Shown: positions 54,216-64,000 of the stretch, one piece after another
How the letters are laid out: the number at the start of each line of letters is the position of its first letter
Position numbering within the stretch: the first letter of the stretch is position 1
DNA from: Limnephilus marmoratus
Taxonomy: Eukaryota > Arthropoda > Insecta > Trichoptera > Limnephilidae
Assembly: GCA_917880885.1 (NCBI GenBank)
Contig: OU862928.1
Coordinates: forward strand, 41,404,962-41,468,961
Direction of reading: 5' to 3'
Length of the DNA: 64,000 nucleotides
The notes under the pieces: generated by a model
Database searches by the model: none
Seen by the model: only the letters and a program-made list of their open reading frames with translations
Told to the model about the DNA's origin: nothing
Position numbers and translations under genes: made by a program

Positions 54216-55184
54216 AGAAAAACCATTTATTAAATGTTAAATCAAATAAATAAAAATAACCAGTCGCTCACCAAATGTCAGAAATGATAATTGATTATTT
54301 TACCATAATATTTCTACCCAGGCAGACTTCTTGTCTGAAATAATTAATTTATTTTTAAACTTTGAAATTCTCGCAATAAAGTCGGTAATATCTCCCATCT
54401 ATAAAGCCATTGTTTTCCAGGATTCCTGAGACGTGACTGCCGTCTGGTCGGCGTCGCTAAGTCCCGCATAAATCTCTTTAAAAACTCAAAATAAGCCTCC
54501 AAGTAAAGCCTACCCCAGGTGGATGACAGTGAAAACCTTCCTCCGGTCGGGAGGTTTTTAAGCCGGCCGTTCCTTGGTACAAATCCCACCCCCAAGTAAC
54601 GATTCGATAAACACTCTCGCTTTTTGGAAGGAAAGCGAAACTTCTAGATACATAAACTTAATAATAATGATATCATACCTAGTTCTCTCATTCAAAATTT
54701 AAGCGTATTAGATTTGCAAAGATTTTATACATAAAAATGTAAAAATTAAATTAAACGACTTCGAAACGGAGGAGGTTCTCAATTCGACTGTATTTTTTTT
54801 TTTTTACGATTTTTACCTCAGAACTTTCGACTGGGTGAACCGATCTTGATGATTCTTTTTTTATTTGAGAGCTGGGGCTTCCCATGTGGTCCCATTTTAA
54901 TTTAGTTTAGTTCCGACAATGACCTCCATGAGAAAACCATACAAGACTTAAATTTGCATTAAGTATGTGCGCGACAAATGAACGAATAACTCAATATCAC
55001 GCCAACCGATTTAGATGATTCTTTTTTTATTGAAAAGGATGTACTTCAAGAGTAGATTAATAAGAGTTTGGTTAGGTTCTGATTATGGGATCCATGACAA
55101 AGTAACGGAACTCTCCAATTCTTAAGAGCAAATTAACGATACTCGGTCGAATCTTAATCGAATTAGTTAGTGTACTTCAGATTC
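54216..55184. other. Mixed unassigned repeats
   Basis: 54344-54595 (minus) is an open 83-codon frame of unknown nature. 54650-54745 is a degenerate relative of 61425-61510 (TACCTAG-TCTCTCATTCA). 54775-55150 is a dispersed insect-type repeat (TCAGAACTTTCGACTGGGTG, repeated weakly near 54995). Confidence 0.4.
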
Positions 55185-55189
55185 ACTAA

Positions 55190-55655
55190 AAATAAAAAAA
55201 ATAATTAAAATTTTAACAAAACAAAAAAACGACTTAAAAAAATGCACTAAAAAGTAAAAAAATAATTTCGTACTCTTCTACAACTTAATAATCAAATTAC
55301 TTTTTCTACTTATCAATATGTAGGTACGATTGTTATTTTTGGAGTCGGTGTCAACCAAGGTACGCGGCCCGGCGTGTTCACTTAACAGCTCCCCTCCCGC
55401 CGCGGCCCGCTCTCGCCTCTCACCCCGTCAGTCGCGCGTGCGACACAAGCACATCTCACCTATAACTATGTATGTAGTTACAAACCTACCTTGGCTGACA
55501 CCGACTCCAAAAATAACAATCGTAGCTACATATTGATGAGTAGAAAAAGTAAGTTGATTATTAAGTTGTAGAAGAATACGAAATAATTTTTTTACTTTTT
55601 AGTACATTTTTTGGAGTCGTTTTTTTGTTTTGTTAAAATTTTTATTTTCCACAAC
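55190..55655. mobile_element. Long-TIR MITE (about 465 bp) with CpG-rich centre
   Basis: The arms of about 170 bp (55190-55368 and 55490-55655) are inverted copies with few mismatches (for example ACGATTGTTATTTTTGGAGT, CGTACTCTTCTACAAC). The 120-bp centre is GC-rich (GCGGCCCGGCG, CCCGCCGCGGCCC) in contrast to the AT-rich arms. Confidence 0.85.
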
Positions 55656-55659
55656 AAAA

Positions 55660-56504
55660 TCATAAATTGATTTCTAAAGACTGTTCTTTTATCTAGTAAA
55701 GCTATTTTTTAAATTTTGAGAAAATGTGTTCATTTTTGGTACCTAAGATTTTACCGTAGGTCGTTGGCAGATTTGTTAAATTTTCATACAAAATTTATTA
55801 TACAACACACATTTAAAATCATACAATCACGCAGTAAAATAAATAAATAAATAATCTGGAAAAGCTATGCTTCAGAATTTTAATTTTAGTTTCAATTAAA
55901 TCATTTTAAAAAAGATCCGCACACGTGTGTGTGACGAAAATACTTCAGTTTGTCTATTTATTTACGGTCTAACAAACTAATTTATTTAAAAAAAAATAAC
56001 TTTCTTATTATGCTTAGAAATTATTGAAAATTATAAATACTTATGTTAAAAAAATAAAAACAAAAAGTACATAATTTTAATAGTTTTATCATCACGAATT
56101 GAGCATTTTTGAATGAAGGTATTCATCAAAGTAAACTTTGAATGAAATAAAATTGAAATTGAGTTATTATGTTAAAATGCTGGTATGGAGAATAATTAAT
56201 CTTTCCCCTCGGATCCGCCCCGTACAATTGCAAGAGTACGATCGCAAGATCATCGTTCGACGAAATTTAAATTCTCGGCCGCTGATGGCTCTTGAGCGTG
56301 AAGAAGATACGACTTTGCACGCAAAAGACAAAGGATATTACATGATTTTTAATTTGTTACCCTCCCTCACTGATTGATATTACATATATCAGAAGATTAG
56401 TGCCAAAAGTAGAGGTGATATTTATTTTGAAATATTGATGAAACGTAAAACCGTACTGAGCGAATCCTTCTTACGTAAGTATATCTATTACATTCAATTT
56501 GGGA
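55660..56504. other. AT-rich stretch, nothing recognised
   Basis: No repeat or gene could be supported. Confidence 0.4.
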
Positions 56505-56567
56505 TGCAGATATGGGTACCGCCGCATCGGAAATCATTTATTGGATAACCAACACCTCTGACATTGG

Positions 56568-57296
56568 ATACGTTTTAAGATTTTCACGGCCAAAAGCATT
56601 TTCGTTATTTGTTGTTGGGGTGTTATGCCGTGTTGCGCTATCGACTCTGTGCAGAAACGGGCGGTCCGTTTGATAGATTCTCCCATCTTAACAGACGGAT
56701 TGCAATCTTTAGAGCACAGGCGTCGGGTGGGAATGCTATCCTTGTTCTACCGGTATTACAATGGAAGATGCTCCGAGGAACTAGCATCATTGATCCCTTC
56801 GGCACCGGTGCATAGTCGGGAAACACGCCAAACGCGTGCCCAACATTTGTACACGGTTGACATTTGCCACATGAGAACGGGTCGTTTCTTTGACTCGTTC
56901 TTGTGTTCAACAGCTCGGCTGTGGAATGATTTGCCGGCCTCTGTGTTTCCTCCTTCCTACAACATGGGTTTCTTCAAGACCAATGTTCATTCCTTCCTCT
57001 CCTCAAAAAGACCCTCCACACAGCATCCCAGATGACATAGACCCTGAGGGAAATTATTTTCCTCAGGGCCTCCTGCGTGGAGTTAACGTAAAAAAAAAAA
57101 ACTCCTTCTTTAGCCAACGTTTCGGACATCGTTGCAGTGTCCATCATCAGGGCAGATCCGGTAGATGTGTGTAGGGTAGGTTACACATCTACCGGATCTG
57201 CCCTGAAGATGGACACTGCAACGATGTCCGAAACGTTGGCTAAAGATGGAGATAGCGCAACACGGCATAACACCCCAAAAACAAATAAAGAAAAAA
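56568..57296 (+). mobile_element. Repeat C, best palindrome, with LINE inside
   Basis: The head ATACGTTTTAAGATTTTCAC leads into the left arm (56592-56639, 57099-57170) and the right arm 57181-57285, ending A-rich. The ribozyme-like cores are TCATCAG/TGTCC/GGACA/GTTTC on minus (57150-57119, CTGATGA intact) and CTGAAGA/GGACA/TGTCC/GAAAC on plus (57203-57234). CCTCTGACATTGG flanks it exactly (56555-56567 and 57297-57309), a 13-bp target duplication. Confidence 0.85.
56636..57098 (+). pseudogene. 5'-truncated LINE, C-terminus with 3' UTR hairpin
   Basis: It is open from about 56637 to a stop at 57033-57035. It reads CAIDSVQKRAVRLIDSPILT, MLSLFYRYYNGRCSEEL and TARLWNDLPASVFPPSYNMG, then FFKTNVHSFLSSKRPS. 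This is the usual ending of jockey/R1-type LINE proteins (xxLWNxLPxxVFPxxYNxxxFK). The 3' UTR holds nested stems, CTCCACACAG (57014-57023) with CTGCGTGGAG (57073-57082) and ACCCTGAGG (57041-57049) with CCTCAGGG (57061-57068), then poly-A. No target duplication is visible against repeat C, so insertion may have involved a small loss. Confidence 0.85.
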
Positions 57297-57649
57297 CCTC
57301 TGACATTGGTTGAACCAAGCGGTACGCTACGATTGGTGACTTAGCAAGGAAGGCCGGGTTCATGGGGTGAGGGGTTTGTCTAGGTCTTGGCGTGCAAGGC
57401 GAAACTTGAGGCAGACCTTTCCATAAATTCAGATTGGGACTCTCTCAACCCATCGCCTTGCACCGCAGTGAGGAGGTGGATTCATACGACTGTTACTCCT
57501 GGAGACATTTACACCAGATTCCTACCCATCGAGGGATGGGTAGAAATCCTTTACCGTAGGAATTAGTTTTTCTTTCCCAGAACTTCCTCTCCTTCCTTTC
57601 CCTAAAAAGACCCTCCACACAGAATCCCCAAAGGTAACACAAGCCGAGT

Positions 57650-57850
57650 TCCGAAAGAGTCCTGCTGAAGGGGTCAAAGTCAAAAGGTCTCCGTTAACCA
57701 GTCTTTCCCTATCCGGCCTGCCAAGCAATTGGTGTGCAGACTCACCCACTGCCAAGTCCTGGACAAACTTCACACCTTGAACCCGGGTACCCCTGCTATG
57801 ACCCGGAATCCCGGGTCATAGCAGGGGTACCCATACCTGCTTCCCAAATT
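57650..57850 (-). mobile_element. Repeat A fragment, inverted, ending in a 22-bp stem hairpin
   Basis: Body sequence in minus orientation reaches TGAACCCGGGTACCCCTGCT. It is then mirrored: 57785-57806 and 57811-57832 are exact inverted repeats around AATC. Confidence 0.75.
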
Positions 57851-57905
57851 GAGAACCACTGGTTAAAGTACGTCAATTCGTCCCGCAACACCATTTATAT
57901 ATTAT

Positions 57906-58095
57906 ACTAGCTGGTTCCCGGCATGCGTTGCATGCCATATTCAAAGAAATAAATTGTTTCTCCCTGCGTGTCCTTTCCTGTGTAACCCCGTTCCCCTCCC
58001 GCGTTCCCCTTCCACTTCCCCGCCTACCTTCTCTCCTCTCCTCCTCATCAGTCCCAGTACATTCAGTTTTCAAATAGCTCGCGTGCCACCTAATA
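57906..58095 (-). repeat. Helitron-like repeat I
   Basis: It starts ACTAGCTGGTTCCCGGCATG, has a C/T-rich tract and ends AATAGCTCGCGTGCCACCTA, which is the reverse of the start region of repeat E. E and I are therefore related. Confidence 0.5.
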
Positions 58096-58242
58096 CAATT
58101 TTTTTTAATTCAAATTTTCATTTTTCATATATTACAAATATTCATTTTTGTATATTATAAGAACAATCAATCTAATTTGGTACTTAACAAAGGTACCTAT
58201 TTAAAATATCTGAAAAAAACAACTGCCTGCTAAATTCAATTT

Positions 58243-58565
58243 TGTCAAATGCACGAACTGTCAAACTGTTAAAATAATCGTTAAGTTTTCTGAAATCATT
58301 AAATTTTCGGCGCAATTTTCTTAATTTTTCTTTTCGTAAGGAACCTTCTACAAAGTATTAGAAAACTTGAAAAAAAGATGAATGAAATAGATAAAGTCGT
58401 TAGGGAAACAGGGAGGTAGATATCAAATGCGCGAACTGTCAAACGTGCGAAGTTAAAATAGTCGTTAAGTTTTCTGAAATCATTATAAGGAACCTTCTAC
58501 AAAGTATTAGAAAACTTTAAAAAAAGATGAACGAAATGGGTAAAGTCAACAGGGAGGTAAATAGT
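58243..58565. repeat. Imperfect tandem duplication (about 180 and 140 bp)
   Basis: The copies begin TCAAATGCACGAACTGTCAA (about 58243) and TCAAATGCGCGAACTGTCAA (about 58421). Both contain AAGGAACCTTCTACAAAGTA. The second lacks about 45 bp. Confidence 0.8.
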
Positions 58566-60080
58566 CCACGGATAATACGGAACGTTCGTGTTGTCGAAGT
58601 TGGATGCTCGGATAATACGGAATATTCCTTTTTTATTTAATAGACAATCAAATATGACATTGTTTGTTGGAAGTACCAACCTTATAGAATAAATTCGCGT
58701 CAAAATAAGAACAAAAAAGTACCTACTTCGAATTATTGGGTTGAGGTTCAAACTACAAAAGCTGCATGTTATCATAATTTAGATATACATCCCAGGTTTT
58801 GAATAGTTTGTTTGGCAAAGCAGGGTTTGTCTAGCGGGTGTGTGTAATTATTCTAATACATTTCTTTCCATTTTCTGCTGTTATAAATGCAGATACAAAC
58901 TTGTCAATAATGCATTCACTTATAACGTGAATAAATTATGGATTTACATGGCAATAATATTTTTTCCATGATTTGCAGCATTGATTGATTGTCTATGAAA
59001 TGTTAAATAAAAACCATAAATATAAAAATGGCGTTACCGCGTAAGTGAAAAAATTTTAACAAAATTAAAATGTTAAATACTCACTTTTCGTAATAATAAA
59101 GCAAAATCTAACTGTTTGAAATTTTTTTCCGTATTAACGAGTAAGCGGTTCAATGGATAAATAATTAATATACATTTAAAAAAAAATCATTAAAATGAGT
59201 CCCCCAACTCGTCCTATTTTATGTATTTCGTTTCAGCTAAAAGATACCTCCAATATTAGCAGATAAAATTTTCCAATTCAGTGACCAATGCAGTAAAGTT
59301 GCAAATATATATTCGATCACACCAAATCAAATTATTACAAAATTTAAAACACGGTGCTTTGCAGTCCCTGCTGACAAAATAATATAATTAAGTTTTAAAG
59401 TGCTAGTCACTCTTTTTTATAGAAGTGTTTTTATTTTTGGGCAATTCCCGGAGTAATTATGCCGCGTTTGGCCAATTTTTAATGACATAGCACTTAAAAG
59501 GACGTTCCGATTCAGTACTAAAAATAAGCATGTTTCGTCACGGCATTTTTCAAATGCGTTTTTAATGTGAAAGTGTATAAATTTGCATAATGTGATTACA
59601 ATAATCACATTCGTCCACGAATCTGATGAAGTGGTCAGGTTGGTTTATAATATTCATGTAAAAGCTATTGAAAAATAAATACTTAAGAATGCTAGCTTAC
59701 AAATCTGGAGTACATCGGAATCTAGATAACTGAAAGACTCAACTAGTAACCCATCGACGCGTTCCCAGTCCCAGGGAGGATTAGAGAGAGAGATTTCTTT
59801 GTTAGGAATTACTTAGCCAGGCATTGTTTTGTTTGCGTCCGACATGTTTTTTGCAAGCTGTTGTATTCGTGTTTACTAGACAATATAGCTATGTTTTACC
59901 CAACATCCTCTTTTATTTGATGAGTTTACACGTGGGCGGGTTATGCAAATACCTGTACCTCCTAATTTAGCTACCTACCACCTTGATGCGGAGAGACATC
60001 ATGCCAACCGACGATAAGAGCTAGCCGCCGGCAAAGGTAAGTGAGGCCCCCTGACGGGACCGCTCACACACTTTAGAGAA
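58566..60080. other. AT-rich stretch, nothing recognised
   Basis: 59740-60060 is GC-richer but has no convincing frame, RNA or repeat. Confidence 0.4.
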
Positions 60081-60084
60081 GTAT

Positions 60085-60626
60085 CACTCGCCAAAAGAAG
60101 GGCATATTTCAGATATGATCTCCCTGTTTAAAATCATAAACAACATGTATGATCCATTTTTAATTAATCAAATTAATCTTAATGTACGGCCGAAATTCAC
60201 GAGAAACCTTGAAACCTTTTGGATCGATACTTACCGTAAATTTCTTCAAACTAACCTCGAGAATAACTCGGTTATACAATAAATATTGCAAACATGTAGA
60301 CTTAGATGTATTTTCAAACTCAGACTTTTATTTTCATTTCAGAAGGAAATTATACTTACGTATCCCTGATGATCTGCTCACCTAGAGCTATAAAATATGT
60401 ATAAATGTATGTATATGTTCATGTGTGAATATATTTTGAAATTATTGATCCTTCTTGTTTTATGTATGTATTTTATTTTATTATTATGTATTACAACTAA
60501 TTAAGAATGTTGTGATGAATTGTGCTTACCTTTCATTGGAATTATCACTGTAACCATATTAAAATTGTTAACTAATGTAATTATTATATGTGATATATTC
60601 TGTTGGCGAGCCAACAAATAAAAAAA
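60085..60626 (+). pseudogene. jockey/CR1-like LINE C-terminus and 3' UTR
   Basis: One frame gives MISLFKIINNMYDPFLINQI; another gives NFFKLTSRITRLYNKYCKHV and FHFRRKLYLRIPDDLLT to a stop at 60383-60385. The 3' UTR ends CGAGCCAACAAATAAAAAAA. A frameshift lies between the two parts. Confidence 0.8.
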
Positions 60627-61009
60627 AGAATGTATTTTTACATATTCTAATTCTTACATATAATTCTTAGGTACATATTCTAAGTCTTAAAATATGTATT
60701 CCAGCAATTTTGTTGAACTACAACACCATTTTAAATGATATAGATATGTTCAAATTGTCGCACGAAGATTTTCACTGATTTGGTACTTCTATATAACATT
60801 TTAAATGACGTAGTTGGTAATCCAGAATTGCTTGCATTGATTATAAGCTTTTGGATTCCACTACATAATTTCGTAAATCGGGATTTATTTCCGTGCACAA
60901 ATTTTATATCCAATTATAATCATTATTGTCATTAATACTAAAAATTATAGGAAGCATATAATCAAAGATACAAATCAAATTGATGATTTATGCAGAAAAT
61001 ATTTGGCTT

Positions 61010-61620
61010 TTCCGGAAACTATAGAACGTATTATATCGGGATGTTCTCTATTAGCGCCGTCCGAGTATACATTTAGGCACAATCAGGTTTTTAAAAATAA
61101 TTCACCAAAGTTTGGTAATTAAACGTAACTTGATTGATTACCGTAATATAGTACCATATTATGAATATGAACCAAAAAAATATATTATGATAAAACTATA
61201 CTAACAGACAGAACAATTAGTCACAATAGGCCTGATATAGTTTTACATGACAAAATTAAAAAAATAACTTATATCATTGATGTCACTATTCCAAATTTCT
61301 GTAATATTCAAAAAACTGTTTCTGAAAAAATAAGAAAATATAAAGATTTTGGAATTGAGAATAAAAGAATTTGGCATTCTCAGACCATAAAAATATTACT
61401 TGTTACTTCAGCTACTGGAATTATACCTAGCTCTCTCATTCATCATTTAGGCATATTAGATTTGTCAAAGAATTTGTATATAAAAATGCAAAAATCAGTA
61501 TTATTAAATACATGTAGGATTATAAAAGATTTTTTAAATATTTATATTGAGGGATCAGTAGGATTTATAGGTTCAATTAAGAGTTCCACAGAGCCGAACC
61601 CTCTGATATGAAAATATCTG
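61010..61620 (+). pseudogene. Domain with PD-(D/E)XK-like signature, probable retroelement endonuclease relic
   Basis: It reads GCSLLAPSEYTFRHNQ, and after a shift YYEYEPKKYIM, then TDRTISHNRPDIVLHDKIKK and ITYIIDVTIPNFCNI to a stop at about 61609. RPD, a following IDV strand and nearby Lys residues fit a restriction-like endonuclease fold as carried by some LINEs. I recall the EYxxRHN...RPDIV...IDV...EKxxKY pattern from many unnamed arthropod proteins. A fragment of the same family is at 54650-54745. The N-terminal part (RT) is absent. Confidence 0.6.
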
Positions 61621-63171
61621 GAGTCGGTAAATTATTTTCCCATTTGGTCTCTTTGACATGCTGTTCTTGTATTATTTTGTATTTATTATACTTATATAGT
61701 GCAATTGCATAGAGTGATTTGTCTAGATGATTATTTGTGGAAAAATGTGTGAAAGGGTTTAGTCTTTCCTGTGGGGAATAATTAATCCGGACATAAAATC
61801 TGGTGCGTAGAAATTTATTAAACGTTTTGCGTAGATATAAAAAAGGATCAGTTTCTAATTTTTTATTTTATTTTAATCATTGTAAATCACTGCTCTATGA
61901 AAAATATTATATTTTTTAATATAATTGCCTCTATAAGAAATTCAAAGAAGATTCGCAGGGCAGATTACAATAAGTTTAGTACTGACAGCGGTTATCTTAC
62001 TTGTTACCTACTGCGTGGAAATTCAAATTCGTGCAATATTAATTATCGTATATTAAGTTTTCTCCTGACCGCCTTCAAGCGTTGGGCAGGCATTAGTTCC
62101 TCGTGACAAAACACAAATTTACCTGTAATAATTCATAAAATGACAGCCGTGAGTAATGGCACTTTGTTTCTTGAAGGTTTTAGGTCCATTCGTTAGGCGG
62201 GGCATCGTGTGCTTTACACCAATAAAACAATACATTCAGATCTTTCAATTTGTTCCGCAGATGCCAGCAGATGAAAGCGGACCAAATCCCTACATAAATT
62301 CTACCAGTCAGGCGCTATCCCGGCCGCATCTCGGGAATACCCGGGATGTTCCCGGGAAAATCCGGTCAGATTCTAAAACAGAAGCAGTAACTGTTGAATT
62401 ATATCTGTGGTGCCTTTGCAGCGCATGGCCGGCACTAAATCAGCCGGGATTTATCCGCGCAGGAATTACAGAATCGATCTGCCAAGCGACGGGGTAACGT
62501 GCCACAACGCATAGCCAACTGTAGCTCGCGCGGGGTGAAATGTATGGCGACGTAGTAGAACGTTACCGCAGATGATGGCAAATCGATGCTAGCATATTCA
62601 TCATTGGGGATACGTGGTCAACTCCGGATTTGCAGTTTGCAGCGGCAATTATTTCCAACAATGACGTCCTTACAGCTGGTTGGGCTTGTGTTCGTGCTTG
62701 GATCGTGGAAATTGATTTTCAGCACTCAAAGGGGTTTAGATACATAATACGAGTAGACACAAACTTATGCACTTACTGCATCGCAAATAGGTATTAGTCA
62801 AATGTAATTTAACTCAATCTCCACCGTTATTCATTCTCAATAAGAACTGATGTTGTCCCGATAGTGCCGCAGTAAACGCGAAACATTTTAAATTCCATCG
62901 GACCTGAAGGTCCTAGCATGAACGAAACTTAAAATTTTCAATATCGACGGTTCAATTCAATATCCCTCTGAAAAGTCATTAAAAGTAAAAAAAAAAACAA
63001 ATAACCTAACCGTAACATATTCTTACCATTTTTTGTATACCTATTTTTTTCATCACTTTCAACGGTTTTTCAAAGGAGGTTGTTGAAGTTGCATGATTCT
63101 GAGTTCTCCGGTCACCAATCTCGACAGTGTATTGTTGGATATATAAATTATATATTTTATACATTAGCTTC
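61621..63171. other. Largely unassigned; CpG-richer region 62270-62720 with short signal-peptide-like frame
   Basis: 62280-62620 is rich in CCCGGG, CCGG and CG. ATG at 62661 opens MTSLQLVGLVFVLGSWK, a hydrophobic leader-like frame of 28 codons to a TAA at 62745-62747. It could be a first exon of a secreted product or chance. No splice donor is clear. Confidence 0.25.
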
Positions 63172-63562
63172 ATACATCTTTGGGGATGCTGTATGGAGGA
63201 TCTTTTGGGGAGATGAAGGAGTAGAAGTTGTGGGAAGGAAAAATGTATAAGGGGTGGGTAGGAATCTGGAGATCAATGTGTCCAGGAGTGACAGAGGTAT
63301 GAATCCAACTGCGGTGCGAGGCGATGTTTCGAGAGAGTACGGGTGGAGTTTCGAAGCCACTTCCTCAACCATTCTCTCCCGATCTGACCCGCCACGCAGT
63401 AGGTTGGCAAACACATTCGCCACCGAGACCTGGACAAACCTCACCACATGAACCCGGGCATCCCTGCTAAGTCACCAAATGTAGGGACCCATGGCAGAGG
63501 TGTTGGTTATCCAATAAATAATTCCCGGGGCGGCGGTACCCATACCCGCCTCCCAAATTGTA
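63172..63562 (-). mobile_element. Repeat A copy
   Basis: It has a shortened hairpin tail (ACATTAGCTTCATACATCTT) and an intact other end (GGCGGCGGTACCCATACC, CAAATTGT). Confidence 0.8.
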
Positions 63563-63649
63563 AAGGGTATAATTTACATTCATCAGTATTAGTTCTGTGG
63601 AAGACTTTTTAATAACTTAAGGTTCTTGATAACAAACTGGTTTATTATG

Positions 63650-63756
63650 TTAGTTTTTTGTTTTTGGGGTGTTATGTCGTATTGCGTCGGCAACGTTGGC
63701 AAACGTTTGAAACAAATAACGAAAATACTTTTGGCAGTGAAAATCTAAAAACGTAT
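63650..63756 (-). mobile_element. Repeat C, shortened copy
   Basis: On minus it starts ATACGTTTTTAGATTTTCAC and ends CACCCCAAAAACAAAAAAC. CTGGTTTATTATG (63637-63649) and CTTGTTTATTATG (63757-63769) form a 13-bp duplication with one mismatch. The arms are mostly deleted. Confidence 0.8.
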
Positions 63757-63769
63757 CTTGTTTATTATG

Positions 63770-64000
63770 AGTTTACGTATTTACGATAATAATGCTGCAA
63801 GTCACACGACCTGTCTATAGCAGTGGCTAATTGAATCTGGTCAGTAGGCTGATCAGTCCCGGCGGTACTCGCCTACTCGGGTACCCCTGCCGGCCATCGA
63901 TAGAAGCACTTTCTCTGACGGCATTACTTAAAAGTTTTTTAAATACAAGAATATATTTTTTAACAATATTATCGGTGTTTATTCGAGACTTGCTAGAATG
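63770..64000. other. Unassigned end of window
   Basis: Nothing was recognised. Confidence 0.4.

Larger units (their letters stand above)
56505..57645 (+). mobile_element. Repeat A (outer level of a three-level nest)
   Basis: 56505-56567 and 57297-57645 rejoin at CCTCTGACATTGG. Repeat C lies between, and a LINE lies within repeat C. The 3' hairpin tail of this copy is truncated at about 57645. Confidence 0.8.

Noticed and set aside
56625..57035. Host gene ending at 57035
   Set aside because: The protein end is that of a LINE, it is followed by poly-A and it sits inside repeat C. Fragments recur at 11706, 11849 and 36616.
62156..62497. 113-codon plus frame
   Set aside because: There is no domain and no codon signal. 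The frame is open because of local GC richness.

Overview
The window is animal nuclear DNA, most likely from an insect or another arthropod. It is AT-rich, has no operons, and is packed with dispersed repeats: a Ty3/gypsy LTR retrotransposon, RTE-like and jockey/CR1-like LINE remnants, tRNA-headed SINEs with A tails, terminal-inverted-repeat (TIR) elements, and an internal (TAACC)n array, the arthropod telomere sequence. I found no intact host gene that I can name. Nearly everything recognisable is a mobile element or its relic, and many are inserted inside one another. The order or species cannot be fixed from the sequence alone.

Layout. 1-2900: old repeats, a decayed minus-strand coding relic and eight copies of the 12-mer ACAGGGGACTGT. 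2917-7813: a young Ty3/gypsy element with nearly identical LTRs but two frameshifts and a large deletion in pol. 8.9-13.2 kb: a SINE split by a solo LTR and by a palindromic retroposon, two truncated LINE tails, and hAT-like and foldback MITEs. 13-20 kb: LINE and MITE relics and a minisatellite. 20-24 kb: tandem repeats, including a three-copy MITE array. 26488-30064: a 3.6 kb element with about 450-bp TIRs carrying a decayed copy of an uncharacterised multi-domain gene family, inserted in a LINE. 31-44 kb: nested SINEs, MITEs, a MADF-coding TIR element, a tRNA-like sequence and Helitron-like repeats. 44-52 kb: LINE fragments, a second solo LTR and MITEs. 52.7-53.6 kb: a palindrome inside a palindrome around the telomere-like array. 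55-58 kb: a long-TIR MITE and a three-level nest (repeat A, then palindromic repeat C, then a LINE). 60-61.6 kb: a LINE 3' end and a restriction-like-endonuclease-type domain. 62-64 kb: mostly unassigned, with more repeat A and C.

Recurring families, named here for convenience. A: about 430-bp retroposon whose 3' tail equals the 3' end of the local LINE. C: palindromic retroposon with 12-14 bp target duplications and a hammerhead-ribozyme-like core. D: MITE with GAAGTGAAA ends. E and I: Helitron-like repeats ending CTAGT. F: solo LTR of about 320-330 bp. G and H: unassigned dispersed repeats. S: tRNA-derived SINE of about 400 bp.

The most promising material is (1) the class of palindromic retroposons with ribozyme-like cores whose stem II covaries, (2) the TIR-bounded copy of the uncharacterised Cys-rich gene family, (3) the SINE-LINE tail sharing with a nested 3' hairpin, and (4) the clustered 12-mer at 1.1-2.8 kb.
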